Part shown: one piece after another, positions 1 to 6,334 of the stretch | Position numbering within the stretch: position 1 is the first letter of the stretch | Layout of the letters: each line of letters begins with the position of its first letter | From: HGM04593 sp045636125 | GTDB taxonomy: Bacteria > Bacteroidota > Bacteroidia > Bacteroidales > Bacteroidaceae | Reading direction: 5' to 3' | Length of the DNA: 28,851 nt | NCBI GenBank assembly: GCA_045636125.1 | Contig: JAZTWX010000036.1 | Coordinates: forward strand, 1 to 28,851 | Program-made: the position numbers and the translations under genes | Notes under the pieces: generated by a model | Databases searched by the model: none | Told to the model about the DNA's origin: nothing | The model's input: only the letters and a program-made list of their open reading frames with translations

Positions 1-100
1 ACTATATAGCAAGTAAGACTCTTTTGCTTTCTATTAAATCCTCGGTGTTATTCCTCCGCTGTTCTCTCGTTTTGCGGAATTTCTTTTATGTTCTTTCGTC

Positions 101-182
101 GCGCGAAAAGAACCCAAAACTGCGAGTAAGTGAGCGGGTGAAAGCTTGCTTGCACACAAAGCGAACGAAAGCAGTTTCGCGC
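101..182. repeat. imperfect inverted repeat in gene-free left end
   Basis: The stretch 1..345 holds no gene I can support. Within it GCGCGAAA (101..108) plus AAACTGC (117..123) can pair with GCAGTTTCGCGC (171..182), interrupted by about eight extra bases on the left arm. A Bacteroidota-like TAACTTTG lies at 265..272 on the plus strand but has no matching upstream TTTG. A 67-codon open frame at 24..227 crosses the repeat; it is basic, low in recognisable features and not credible as a gene. The block may be a dispersed intergenic element or the remnant of one. Confidence 0.3.
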
Positions 183-287
183 AGCAAAGCGCCGGCACCG
201 TTAAAAATAGAGGGAAGCACCGAGTAATTTAGGCTTAACTAAAATTAAGGGGGTTTTAAGCATATAACTTTGCCTGTCTTATATACA

Positions 288-320
288 AATGCGTGCCACA
301 CAAAGAGTGCAGCACGCATT
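288..320 (-). terminator. hairpin downstream of the thioredoxin chimera
   Basis: A perfect 9-bp stem, AATGCGTGC (288..296) with GCACGCATT (312..320), encloses a 15-base loop. It lies 26 bases beyond the stop codon of the minus-strand gene ending at 346, the expected place for its terminator. The trailing minus-strand sequence is AT-rich but not a clean T run, so termination is an inference. Confidence 0.5.
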
Positions 321-345
321 TATTTACAAGGTATAGAGAAGTATG

Positions 346-905
346 TTATTTTTCTTCCTTTTCCTTGAGGAGTTGCTCGTTTATAGCTTTGTATAGCTCG
401 GCCTTTTCGGCGTAACCCACAAAGCTGGCTGGTGCGCCTTCTACCGGGATGAAAAGGAGGGTGGGGAGCGAGCGTATGCCGAATATACCTGCAAGCTCGC
501 GCTCTTTGTCTACATTAATCTTGTATATGGCTAGCTTGCCTTTCTGCTCGGTTGCAATCTCTTCGAGTATGGGTGAGAGCTTGCGGCAGGGGCCGCACCA
601 GTCGGCGTAGAAATCTATTATTGCGGGTTTGTCGCCTTTGTATTTCCACTCTTTGCCGCCGTCGCCGGTGTAGTCCCACACTTTTTCAATGAATTGCTCT
701 TTGGTGAGGGTGGTTACACCGGGCTTTATCTGTCCTGGTGTCGATTGGCACATAAGTTGCCCGTTCATATATACGCTTGCTCCTTGAGGTGCCGAATTTA
801 GTTCTACAACCAATTTTGTATGCTTGGAGCAACATATTTGAATGGTTGACAGGCAAATAGCGATAATGCAACAATGGTTATGAGAGTTAGTTTTGTGGCT
901 TTCAT
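346..905 (-). CDS. thioredoxin-fold protein with PEGA/lipoprotein head, frameshifted near the N-terminus
   Basis: The C-terminal ~130 residues are a thioredoxin-like domain with active site WCGPC and the cis-proline segment RSLPT, closely related to the gene at 2739..3179. Upstream, a different frame starts at ATG 905 and encodes a lipoprotein signal (MKATKLTLIT..., lipobox LFAC, lipidated Cys19) followed by KYVAPSIQ, then hits a stop at 804..806. Adding one A to the short A run just before would join it to LVVELNSAPQGASVYMNG, a recognisable start of a PEGA surface domain, which then runs directly into the thioredoxin. The plain open frame reaches 960, but its first residues come from a hairpin and look non-coding. 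Either a real frameshift has inactivated the leader, or the base call is wrong. If intact it would be an outer-membrane-anchored, periplasm-facing redox protein. It probably arose by fusion of a PEGA lipoprotein gene with a duplicate thioredoxin gene. Confidence 0.7.
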
Positions 906-927
906 TTCTAATAATCATTATGCCAAC

Positions 928-962
928 AAATGAGCACCGGCTATTTAATCCGGTGCTCATTT
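928..962. terminator. strong hairpin between lipoprotein gene and thioredoxin chimera
   Basis: A 13-bp perfect stem, AAATGAGCACCGG (928..940) with CCGGTGCTCATTT (950..962), has a 9-base loop. It follows the stop of the minus-strand gene at 995, but the T tract lies on the plus-strand side (966 onward). It therefore looks like a plus-strand intrinsic terminator although no plus-strand gene precedes it; on the minus strand it could act as a weaker terminator or an mRNA end-stabilising hairpin. Confidence 0.5.
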
Positions 963-994
963 GTCATTTTTTTTTTTAATTTGTTTATTCTTAA

Positions 995-1963
995 TTATTC
1001 GTCCTTTACAAGGTTGAATTTAGTAGAAATCTCTTTTTGTTCAATAGCCTGACGTAAGTTGAAACGCTTCTTTTGTGTTATGTAGCCGGCTTTCTCGCAA
1101 GTTATCTCAATTTGCACATCGCCTGAGTTGTTAAACGTGAGTCCTTTGATATCAAAAGCCTCTGTTGTTTCATAAGGTGTGCTACCCACATAGTTTTGGT
1201 TTGTGTTTTTAACATCCGATGTCGATGATACTACACGGGTGGAAACATCGGCACCTTTGGGGCTTGAATCAATGTACCAGCGAATAATAGTACTTTCGAG
1301 TGCAGTGTTACCTTCACCTGTAACCTTTTTGTTACCCTCCAATGCCGGGTTGGATGCTTTCTTCAAGAAGAATGCAATACGGTCCCAGTCGATATCCTCC
1401 AACGCATTGGCATATGCAAGGTTCAAACTTTGTGAAGCAAGGTCGTGGTTGTTGCTGCCTGCTGAGATATTTGCACGGCCGATAGCTGTTACATTGGGAT
1501 ATACCAATTGGCGGTTATGGTCGTGTACCTGTACTTCCAGGGCAACCGTACCGGACCAACCAAGTCCCGAAAGATAACTCAAATTATACTCCTTTATAGT
1601 AATTGTGAGCATATAATCGGTCTCTACATCGGCATCTAAGTTGAAGCCCATAGTGCGCATATAGCGTCTCAAACTTTCGCTGACAAACGATTTCACATCG
1701 GGCATAGTGCTTACCTGAGGTTTGTAAACAGCGCTTGCATCATACTTGTGCAGAATAGCATCTGTTGCACGACCATCCTTTACATTAAGTCGTATACCAT
1801 AGTCAAGCCCCACAAATCTATTGCTTTGTGCCTCTTTAACTAAGTTCAGGTAGGTTGTAAAAGGTGCAGGTTGCTGTGGCGCAACGTATTTAGATGTTCC
1901 ACACGATGTGATAAACAAGGTGCAAACTGCAAGCAGAATAGAATTTAATAATATCTTTTTCAT
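995..1963 (-). CDS. unknown lipoprotein with C-terminal PEGA-like domain
   Basis: A 322-residue protein with a type II signal peptide: hydrophobic stretch then TSCG, lipidated Cys21. Residues about 30-210 contain no motif I can name. The C-terminal third has the PEGA-type pattern SSPKGADV ... VGSTPYETT ... EITCEKAGYITQKKRF, a small beta domain common in surface and envelope proteins. It is predicted to be anchored in the outer or inner membrane facing the periplasm. It lies 17 bases downstream of another lipoprotein gene (1981..2556), so the two form an operon. Its Cys-GTSKYVAP start resembles the Cys-QPFKYVAP start of the frameshifted leader at 804..905, suggesting paralogy. By eye the gene is more AT-rich than the enzyme genes to its right. 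Function unknown. Confidence 0.8.
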   Translation of the reverse strand: MKKILLNSILLAVCTLFITSCGTSKYVAPQQPAPFTTYLNLVKEAQSNRFVGLDYGIRLNVKDGRATDAILHKYDASAVYKPQVSTMPDVKSFVSESLRRYMRTMGFNLDADVETDYMLTITIKEYNLSYLSGLGWSGTVALEVQVHDHNRQLVYPNVTAIGRANISAGSNNHDLASQSLNLAYANALEDIDWDRIAFFLKKASNPALEGNKKVTGEGNTALESTIIRWYIDSSPKGADVSTRVVSSTSDVKNTNQNYVGSTPYETTEAFDIKGLTFNNSGDVQIEITCEKAGYITQKKRFNLRQAIEQKEISTKFNLVKDE

Positions 1964-1980
1964 ATTTTTATTGAATTAGT

Positions 1981-2556
1981 TTAGTCGTTTTTCAAAATAA
2001 TAGGTTTTCCCTGTGCTGTAGTCTTTATTATAACCTCTTTACCTATTTGCTCAATATTTGTAGAGATTATAGGCTCGACAATACCATCTGCACCCATTTG
2101 TTGTGCCATATTTATAAGGCGATACTTGGCTGTGCGTATAGCAATCTCTTCGGCGCACATATCTTCGAGTGCCTCTCTTGCATAACCATTACTCAGATAA
2201 CCTAATTTTACAATACCTTTGCACTTGACTTCATATCTTTCGGCATTAGCTCCGGGATTGAAAAGTTGTGCAAATAGTCCATTGCCCATTTTCGTGTAAG
2301 TAATCTCAAACTCGTTGTTTATCTCAGAGATAACACTCTTTTCTTCGTTGATGTCGGCTTTTACGATAGCCTCTGCCGAGATGGTCTTTAATACCTTATA
2401 GTCTTTTCTTTCAAGGTTAAGTTCGCTTAGACCGACTGCTTTGACTGTGTTGATGGCAGTGGGGATGATTTTTTTCGAACAAGAAGAGAACGAGATGGCA
2501 ATAATAGCCAAGATGGCTACAAAAGCTGTTTGTACAAAGGATTTAGTGTTTTTCAT
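1981..2556 (-). CDS. unknown lipoprotein
   Basis: A 191-residue protein starting at ATG 2556; an upstream in-frame ATG at 2604 is rejected because it lies across the putative promoter and puts 16 hydrophilic residues before the signal peptide. The signal peptide is classic (MKNTKSF then a long hydrophobic run) with lipobox SFSSC and lipidated Cys26. The mature part has a segment, AIRTAKYRLINMAQQMGADGIV, reminiscent of the alpha-helical/GAD turn in YbjQ-like or DUF-type lipoproteins, but I cannot assign a family. It is the first gene of a two-gene operon with the PEGA-like lipoprotein at 995..1963 (17-base gap). Both are probably exported to the same compartment and may form a complex; that is inference. 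Composition is AT-rich relative to the neighbouring sdaA. Confidence 0.78.
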   Translation of the reverse strand: MKNTKSFVQTAFVAILAIIAISFSSCSKKIIPTAINTVKAVGLSELNLERKDYKVLKTISAEAIVKADINEEKSVISEINNEFEITYTKMGNGLFAQLFNPGANAERYEVKCKGIVKLGYLSNGYAREALEDMCAEEIAIRTAKYRLINMAQQMGADGIVEPIISTNIEQIGKEVIIKTTAQGKPIILKND

Positions 2557-2592
2557 AGTTCTAAAATTTATAATATAATTAACATTGTTATC

Positions 2593-2619
2593 GCAAATGT
2601 ACAATTAAAAGTTCAGAAA
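2593..2619 (-). promoter_or_regulatory. putative promoter of the lipoprotein operon
   Basis: On the minus strand TACATTTG (2601..2594, followed by C) matches the Bacteroidota -7 consensus TAnnTTTG, 37 bases before the start codon at 2556. The nearest upstream element, TTTC (2619..2616), is closer than the usual spacing, so only the -7 element is well supported. Confidence 0.45.
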
Positions 2620-2631
2620 TTACCCCCCCCG

Positions 2632-2665
2632 ATGTTAAAATATGTTAAATGAGCTTTATGTTAAA
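2632..2665. repeat. three ATGTTAAA direct repeats
   Basis: ATGTTAAA occurs at 2632..2639, 2642..2649 and 2658..2665, next to a run of eight C at 2623..2630. The array sits between the terminator of the thioredoxin gene and the putative promoter of the lipoprotein operon, upstream of that promoter. It could be an activator or repressor site, or an AT-rich upstream element. Confidence 0.4.
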
Positions 2666-2675
2666 TTTCTTGTTC

Positions 2676-2708
2676 AAAAAAAGTGAGCGCCGATGATTCG
2701 GCGCTCAC
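2676..2708 (-). terminator. intrinsic terminator of the thioredoxin gene
   Basis: An 11-bp perfect stem, GTGAGCGCCGA (2683..2693) with TCGGCGCTCAC (2698..2708), has a 4-base loop. On the minus strand it is followed by seven T (2682..2676). It ends the transcript that includes the gene at 2739..3179. Confidence 0.85.
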
Positions 2709-2738
2709 TCGTATGCTGTTTATGAACAGTCTGTGTTT

Positions 2739-3179
2739 CTATTTTTTCAATATGGTGGCATTCATAGCCTTGTAAAGTTCCTCTTTTGGCAGGAAGCCCT
2801 CTGCCACACTTGGGTTCCCTTGTTTGGGTACAAAAAGGAGGGTAGGCAGTGAACGTATGCCAAATGCTGTGGCAATATCCCTTTCGTCATCTACATTTAC
2901 CTTATATATAATAACCTCGCCTTCGTATTCCGCAGCAATCTCTTCCAGTATGGGCGATAGTCTTTTGCAGGGTCCGCACCAGTCGGCGTAGAAATCTATT
3001 ATTGCGGGTTTGTCGCCTTTGTATTTCCACTCTTTGCCGCCGTCGCCGGTGTAGTCCCACACTTTTTCAATGAATTGCTCCTTGGTGAGGGTGGTTACAC
3101 TAGGCTTTACCTGTTCTTGGGCGTGGATGCTGCATATTGCTATGAGTATGCAGGCAATGATGGTGGTTATTCTTTTCAT
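2739..3179 (-). CDS. exported thioredoxin-fold protein
   Basis: A 146-residue protein with a cleavable signal peptide (residues 1-20, MKRITTIIACILIAICSI then HAQ) and a thioredoxin domain from about residue 28. The active site WCGPC gives Cys68 and Cys71, and the cis-proline is in RSLPT. It probably acts in the periplasm as a disulfide reductase or thiol-disulfide exchange protein. The insertion VWDYTGDGGKEWKYKGDKP before the core strand is shared with the chimera at 346..905, and 2974..3080 is identical to 593..699 at DNA level. It starts 20 bases after the sdaA stop and ends at a strong terminator, so it is likely co-transcribed with sdaA. It could be given a thioredoxin or TlpA-like name; its partner is unknown. 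Confidence 0.88.
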   Translation of the reverse strand: MKRITTIIACILIAICSIHAQEQVKPSVTTLTKEQFIEKVWDYTGDGGKEWKYKGDKPAIIDFYADWCGPCKRLSPILEEIAAEYEGEVIIYKVNVDDERDIATAFGIRSLPTLLFVPKQGNPSVAEGFLPKEELYKAMNATILKK

Positions 3180-3199
3180 ATATTACACTCGCTTGTTTG

Positions 3200-4408
3200 T
3201 TATTTTCTTCGTTTGGTTACATCGATTTTTGCAATGCCGCCGGTTGATGTCTCTTTGTAGAGGCTGGGAATGTCGTGGCCGGTCTCTTTCATTACCTCAA
3301 CAATGCGGTCGAAATCGATTTTATGTTTGCCGTCGGAGAGGGCTGCGTAGGTGCAGGCGTCGAGGGCGCGCGATGCTGCTATGGCGTTGCGCTCTATGCA
3401 GGGTACCTGAACAAGGCCGCAGAGGGGGTCGCAGGTGAGCCCTAAGTGGTGCTCCAGGCCCATCTCGGCAGCATATTCTATCTGGTTTATTGTGCCGCCG
3501 AACAGTTGGCAGGCTGCTGCGGCTGCCATTGCGCAGGCTACTCCCACCTCGCCCTGGCAACCTACATCGGCTCCCGATATTGAGGCGTGTTCTTTGGCAA
3601 TGTTGCCGAAAAGGCCTGCTGTTGCAAGGGCGCGCAGTATGCGTGCCTCGCTGTTTTCGTGGGATTGCGAGAGGTGGTAGAGCACGGCGGGCAATACTCC
3701 GCAGGAGCCGCAGGTGGGCGCGGTTACAATGGTTGTTCCGCTGGCGTTCTCCTCGGATGTTGCGAGGGCGTAGGCGTATATTTTTGCCTTGCTGGCCACC
3801 GATGCGCTGTATGAGCGCGATTTCAGCAGGTAGAGACCGGCTTTGCGCTGTATGCCCAGCCCACCGGGGAGCACGCCTTCGTGCTCGAGGCCTCGTCTTA
3901 TGGTGCTTTGCATTGTGTGCCACACTTCGGCAAGGTAGTCCCAAATTCCGGGGCCTTCATATTTTTCGACATATTCCCAGAAGGTGCATCCCGTCTCGTC
4001 GCACCAGTCCATTATTTCGTGGGCAGTGGTGAGGGGGTAGATGTCGGCGTCGGTTTTTGTGGTCTCCTCGTTGGCAAGCTCACCGCCACCCACGCTGTAT
4101 ATTGTCCATTCATCAATAGTCTGCCCGTCTTTAATGCCCTCGAATTTCATACCGTTGGGGTGGAAGGGGAGAAATACTTTGGGCTCCCACACCAGCTGTA
4201 GCGGTGCAATGGGTTCCAATACCTCAATTATGGCCTTGTCGGTCATATGTCCCTCGCCGGTTGCGGCAAGGCTGCCGTAAAGTGTTACCCTGTAACTGTC
4301 GACAACGGGGCAACGGCCTGCAAAAATCTTTGCCGCTCTGTTGGGGCCCATTGTGTGGCTGCTCGAGGGGCCGAGCCCTATCCTGAATAATTCTCTTAAT
4401 GATTTCAT
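3200..4408 (-). CDS. sdaA: L-serine dehydratase, iron-sulfur type (single chain)
   Basis: A 402-residue enzyme that deaminates L-serine to pyruvate and ammonia in the cytoplasm. It has the fused beta-alpha arrangement: the N-terminal beta part carries SSSHTMGP (15-22) and the C-terminal catalytic part carries PTCGSCG (Cys233, Cys236), GADVGCQGEVG and TCDPLCGLVQVPC. Cys284, Cys326 and Cys337 have exactly the 42- and 11-residue spacing of the [4Fe-4S] ligands known in the Legionella pneumophila enzyme. Start ATG 4408 gives the canonical MKSLRELFRIGLGPSSSH beginning. It is divergent from the SDR gene at 4533 and followed after 20 bases by an exported thioredoxin-fold gene. A minus-strand TATATTCG at 4443..4436 could be a variant -7 element. 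Confidence 0.97.
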   Translation of the reverse strand: MKSLRELFRIGLGPSSSHTMGPNRAAKIFAGRCPVVDSYRVTLYGSLAATGEGHMTDKAIIEVLEPIAPLQLVWEPKVFLPFHPNGMKFEGIKDGQTIDEWTIYSVGGGELANEETTKTDADIYPLTTAHEIMDWCDETGCTFWEYVEKYEGPGIWDYLAEVWHTMQSTIRRGLEHEGVLPGGLGIQRKAGLYLLKSRSYSASVASKAKIYAYALATSEENASGTTIVTAPTCGSCGVLPAVLYHLSQSHENSEARILRALATAGLFGNIAKEHASISGADVGCQGEVGVACAMAAAAACQLFGGTINQIEYAAEMGLEHHLGLTCDPLCGLVQVPCIERNAIAASRALDACTYAALSDGKHKIDFDRIVEVMKETGHDIPSLYKETSTGGIAKIDVTKRRK

Positions 4409-4506
4409 ACCTTGCTTTGTGTATATATAACAATGCGAATATATAATTTTTGTGCGATATTAATTGAAAAAAGGGTGTATAATAGAGTTTAATTCGTGTA
4501 AAATCT

Positions 4507-4514
4507 TATTTTTG
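4507..4514 (+). promoter_or_regulatory. putative -7 element for the SDR gene
   Basis: TATTTTTG followed by C matches TAnnTTTG, 19 bases before the start codon at 4533. No TTTG lies at the expected upstream distance, so the call rests on one element. Confidence 0.4.
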
Positions 4515-4532
4515 CTGTAACAAACGATTATT

Positions 4533-5402
4533 ATGCAGAAAATATTAGTAACAGGAGCTAGCGGCTTCGTGGGTAGCCGTTTTGTGCGTCGTTGGGGCGC
4601 AGAGTATAAATTGTTCACACCCTCGCACGCCGAGCTTGATATAACAGATGTCGCTGCGGTGGATTCTTACGTGCAGCGCGTGTCGCCCGACATTGTTCTG
4701 CACCTTGCCGCATTGTCGAATACCGGGTATTGCGAGCAACACCCGCAAGAGAGCTACAGCGTGAATGTTGAGGGCACGGTGAACCTTGCCCGTGCGGCGC
4801 GTATGTGCGGCGCAAAGTTCGTATTCTTCTCGTCGGACCAGGTCTATAATGGAAACAGTGAGAGCGGCCTGCTTGGCGAGGATGTGCAGCTTGCACCCGA
4901 AAACCATTATGGACGACACAAACTGGAGGCCGAAAGGCTTGTTGCCGAAATAAATTCCGATGCAGTGGCGTTGCGTGCCACCTGGATGTACGATGCACCT
5001 GTGCCGGGCCCCGGCAAGCACCCCGACTTTGTGCAGAACATTGCCGATGCCATTGAACGGAGAATGCAGCTTGTGATGGCTGTTCGTGAGTATCGCGGAA
5101 TTACTTGGGTGCGCGATGCTGTGGAATATTTGCCTGTGGTGTTCTCGCTGCAGGGCGGTGTCTACAATTATGGCTCGCCCAACACCATGAACACCTATGA
5201 AACAGCCTGTTGCTATTGTGAAATGTTGGGTGGCGCGGGTGCAGGCAACTGCATTGTGCCCGACTACGACCGTTTTCCCACCCACGAGCGCAACCTTTCA
5301 ATCTCCACCGAAAAGCTGTTCCGTGCATCGGGCGGGCGCATATGTTTTCCGAACACACTCGACGGCCTGCGCTTGTTCCTTGAGTTGACACGGGGATATT
5401 GA
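4533..5402 (+). CDS. RmlD-like extended SDR (NAD(P)-dependent sugar epimerase/reductase family)
   Basis: A 289-residue protein with the Rossmann nucleotide-binding motif TGASGFVG (residues 7-14), the LHLAA segment after strand 4, the catalytic SSD ... YGRHK (YxxxK) pair and a C-terminal NLSISTEKL segment like that of dTDP-4-dehydrorhamnose reductase (RmlD). Cytosolic, monocistronic, with a strong terminator right after it. There are no rhamnose or other nucleotide-sugar genes nearby, so the substrate cannot be read from context; it may be a stand-alone sugar or metabolite reductase. It is divergent from sdaA. Start ATG 4533 puts the Rossmann motif at the expected distance from the N-terminus. 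Confidence 0.88.
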   Translation: MQKILVTGASGFVGSRFVRRWGAEYKLFTPSHAELDITDVAAVDSYVQRVSPDIVLHLAALSNTGYCEQHPQESYSVNVEGTVNLARAARMCGAKFVFFSSDQVYNGNSESGLLGEDVQLAPENHYGRHKLEAERLVAEINSDAVALRATWMYDAPVPGPGKHPDFVQNIADAIERRMQLVMAVREYRGITWVRDAVEYLPVVFSLQGGVYNYGSPNTMNTYETACCYCEMLGGAGAGNCIVPDYDRFPTHERNLSISTEKLFRASGGRICFPNTLDGLRLFLELTRGY

Positions 5403-5430
5403 TACCCCTCAAAAAAAATAGAAGTGACCT

Positions 5431-5470
5431 TAACGAAATAGGATGACCGTGAAGTCATCCTATTTCGTTA
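5431..5470. terminator. bidirectional terminator, 17-bp perfect stem
   Basis: TAACGAAATAGGATGAC (5431..5447) pairs perfectly with 5454..5470 around a 6-base loop. It separates the convergent SDR gene and the DUF4250 gene; the DUF4250 stop codon (5468..5470) is the outermost part of the stem. Confidence 0.8.
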
Positions 5471-5644
5471 CCAGAATTTATTCAACTGTTCGTTGTATTC
5501 GAACCCTGCTCCGCGCAGCTTCTCTTCAATATCCTTGCGGTTGACGCCGAGGTCGTCGCAAAGCTCGTCGAGCGATTTATAGTAGTCGCGCAGCTTCATA
5601 TTTATGGTGCTGTAAAGCATCATCACATCGTTAGGTAGTTCCAT
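5468..5644 (-). CDS. DUF4250 family small protein
   Basis: A 58-residue protein: starts MELPNDVMMLYSTIN, continues with MKLRDYYKSLDELCDDLGV and ends in NEQLNKFW. The pattern of an N-terminal L-P-x-D segment, MLxSxxNxKLRD, SLDELCxxL and a final YxxxxNxF is that of DUF4250, a short, probably helical cytosolic family of unknown function found in Bacteroidota and Firmicutes. It is the last gene of the minus-strand run GH20 - TSCPD - FKBP - DUF4250, 12 bases after the FKBP stop. Its SLDELCDDLGVNRKDIEEKL stretch looks like a small helix-turn-helix-like helical pair, but that is only an impression. Confidence 0.85.
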   Translation of the reverse strand: MELPNDVMMLYSTINMKLRDYYKSLDELCDDLGVNRKDIEEKLRGAGFEYNEQLNKFW

Positions 5645-5656
5645 AGGTGTTGAAAA

Positions 5657-6070
5657 TTACATTATTGCTACAAGCTCCATTTCAAAAATAAGGGTGGAGT
5701 AGCCGGGGATGGAGCCGTTGCCGCGGCTGCCGTAACCCACCTCCTGTGGTATGTATACTATCCAGTGGTCGCCCACGTGCATTTGTGTGAGCGCAATTTG
5801 CCAACCCACAATAAGGTCGTTGAGGCGGAACGCTTCGGGGTAGCCGCGGTCGTAGCTGCTGTCGAATACTTTGCCGTTTATAAGTGAACCTTTATAGTTT
5901 ACAGTGACTACATTGTTGGCGCGGGGACATCTGTCGCCAGTGCCGCTTTTAATTATTTTGCACAGCACGCCCTGAGAAATTTCATAAAGTTCCTCGTCGC
6001 TGTTTCGCAATGTGGCGAGAAAATCCTCGTTACGCTGTTTATATTCGTTGTTCTTCTGCTTTTTAGCCAT
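5657..6070 (-). CDS. FKBP-type peptidyl-prolyl cis-trans isomerase
   Basis: A 137-residue protein with one FKBP domain from about residue 30: VNYKGSLINGKVFDSS (57-72), VGWQIAL (88-94), YIPQEVGYGSRG (106-117) and the closing STLIFEMELV. It should catalyse prolyl isomerisation and act as a folding chaperone. There is no signal peptide; the N-terminus is a charged 30-residue extension (MAKKQKNNEYKQRNEDF), so it is probably cytosolic. Several FKBPs of Bacteroidota are exported lipoproteins, and this one is not. It follows the TSCPD gene by 6 bases and precedes DUF4250 by 12, so translation is probably coupled in one operon. Confidence 0.93.
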   Translation of the reverse strand: MAKKQKNNEYKQRNEDFLATLRNSDEELYEISQGVLCKIIKSGTGDRCPRANNVVTVNYKGSLINGKVFDSSYDRGYPEAFRLNDLIVGWQIALTQMHVGDHWIVYIPQEVGYGSRGNGSIPGYSTLIFEMELVAIM

Positions 6071-6076
6071 AACAGT

Positions 6077-6331
6077 TTACTCCTCGTTCATTAATTGTTC
6101 AATGGCGTTGCACAACTGGTCGGGGCACGAGGTGGGCTTTCCGTTGCAGCTTATACCGCGCAGGCGGGCTATCACATCGGCATACTTCATACCTTTTACC
6201 AGTTTGCAGATACCTTGGAGGTTGCCGTCGCAGCCACCATAGAATTTGACATCGGCAATAACGCCGTTCTCTCCTGCCACCTCAATGAATTGCGAGCAGG
6301 TTCCTCTTGTCTTGTATATAATGTTTTTCAT
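6077..6331 (-). CDS. TSCPD domain protein (TIGR03905 type)
   Basis: An 84-residue protein matching the TIGR03905/TSCPD family: YKTRGTCSQFIEV, GGCDGNLQGI, LRGISCNGKPTSCPDQL, with TSCPD literally present near residue 67. The domain also occurs at the end of some ribonucleotide reductases; the stand-alone form has no established function, though its conserved cysteines suggest metal or cluster binding. The start codon lies only 3 bases after the stop of the GH20 gene and the stop 6 bases before the FKBP start, indicating a shared transcript. Confidence 0.92.
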   Translation of the reverse strand: MKNIIYKTRGTCSQFIEVAGENGVIADVKFYGGCDGNLQGICKLVKGMKYADVIARLRGISCNGKPTSCPDQLCNAIEQLMNEE

Positions 6332-6334
6332 CTT

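Noticed and set aside
24..227. 67-codon open frame at the left end
   Set aside because: Basic, compositionally odd, spans an inverted repeat, and has no recognisable domain or promoter; more likely an intergenic repeat read by chance.
686..874. 62-codon minus-strand frame across the thioredoxin chimera
   Set aside because: It is the third frame of the same segment; it has neither the signal peptide nor the PEGA or thioredoxin motifs.
2557..2604. Upstream start (ATG 2604) for the lipoprotein at 1981..2556
   Set aside because: It would add 16 residues before a standard lipoprotein signal and overlap the TAnnTTTG element; ATG 2556 is preferred.
4545..5285. 246-codon minus-strand frame
   Set aside because: Antisense to the RmlD-like gene, whose Rossmann and YxxxK motifs are on the plus strand; no family resemblance.
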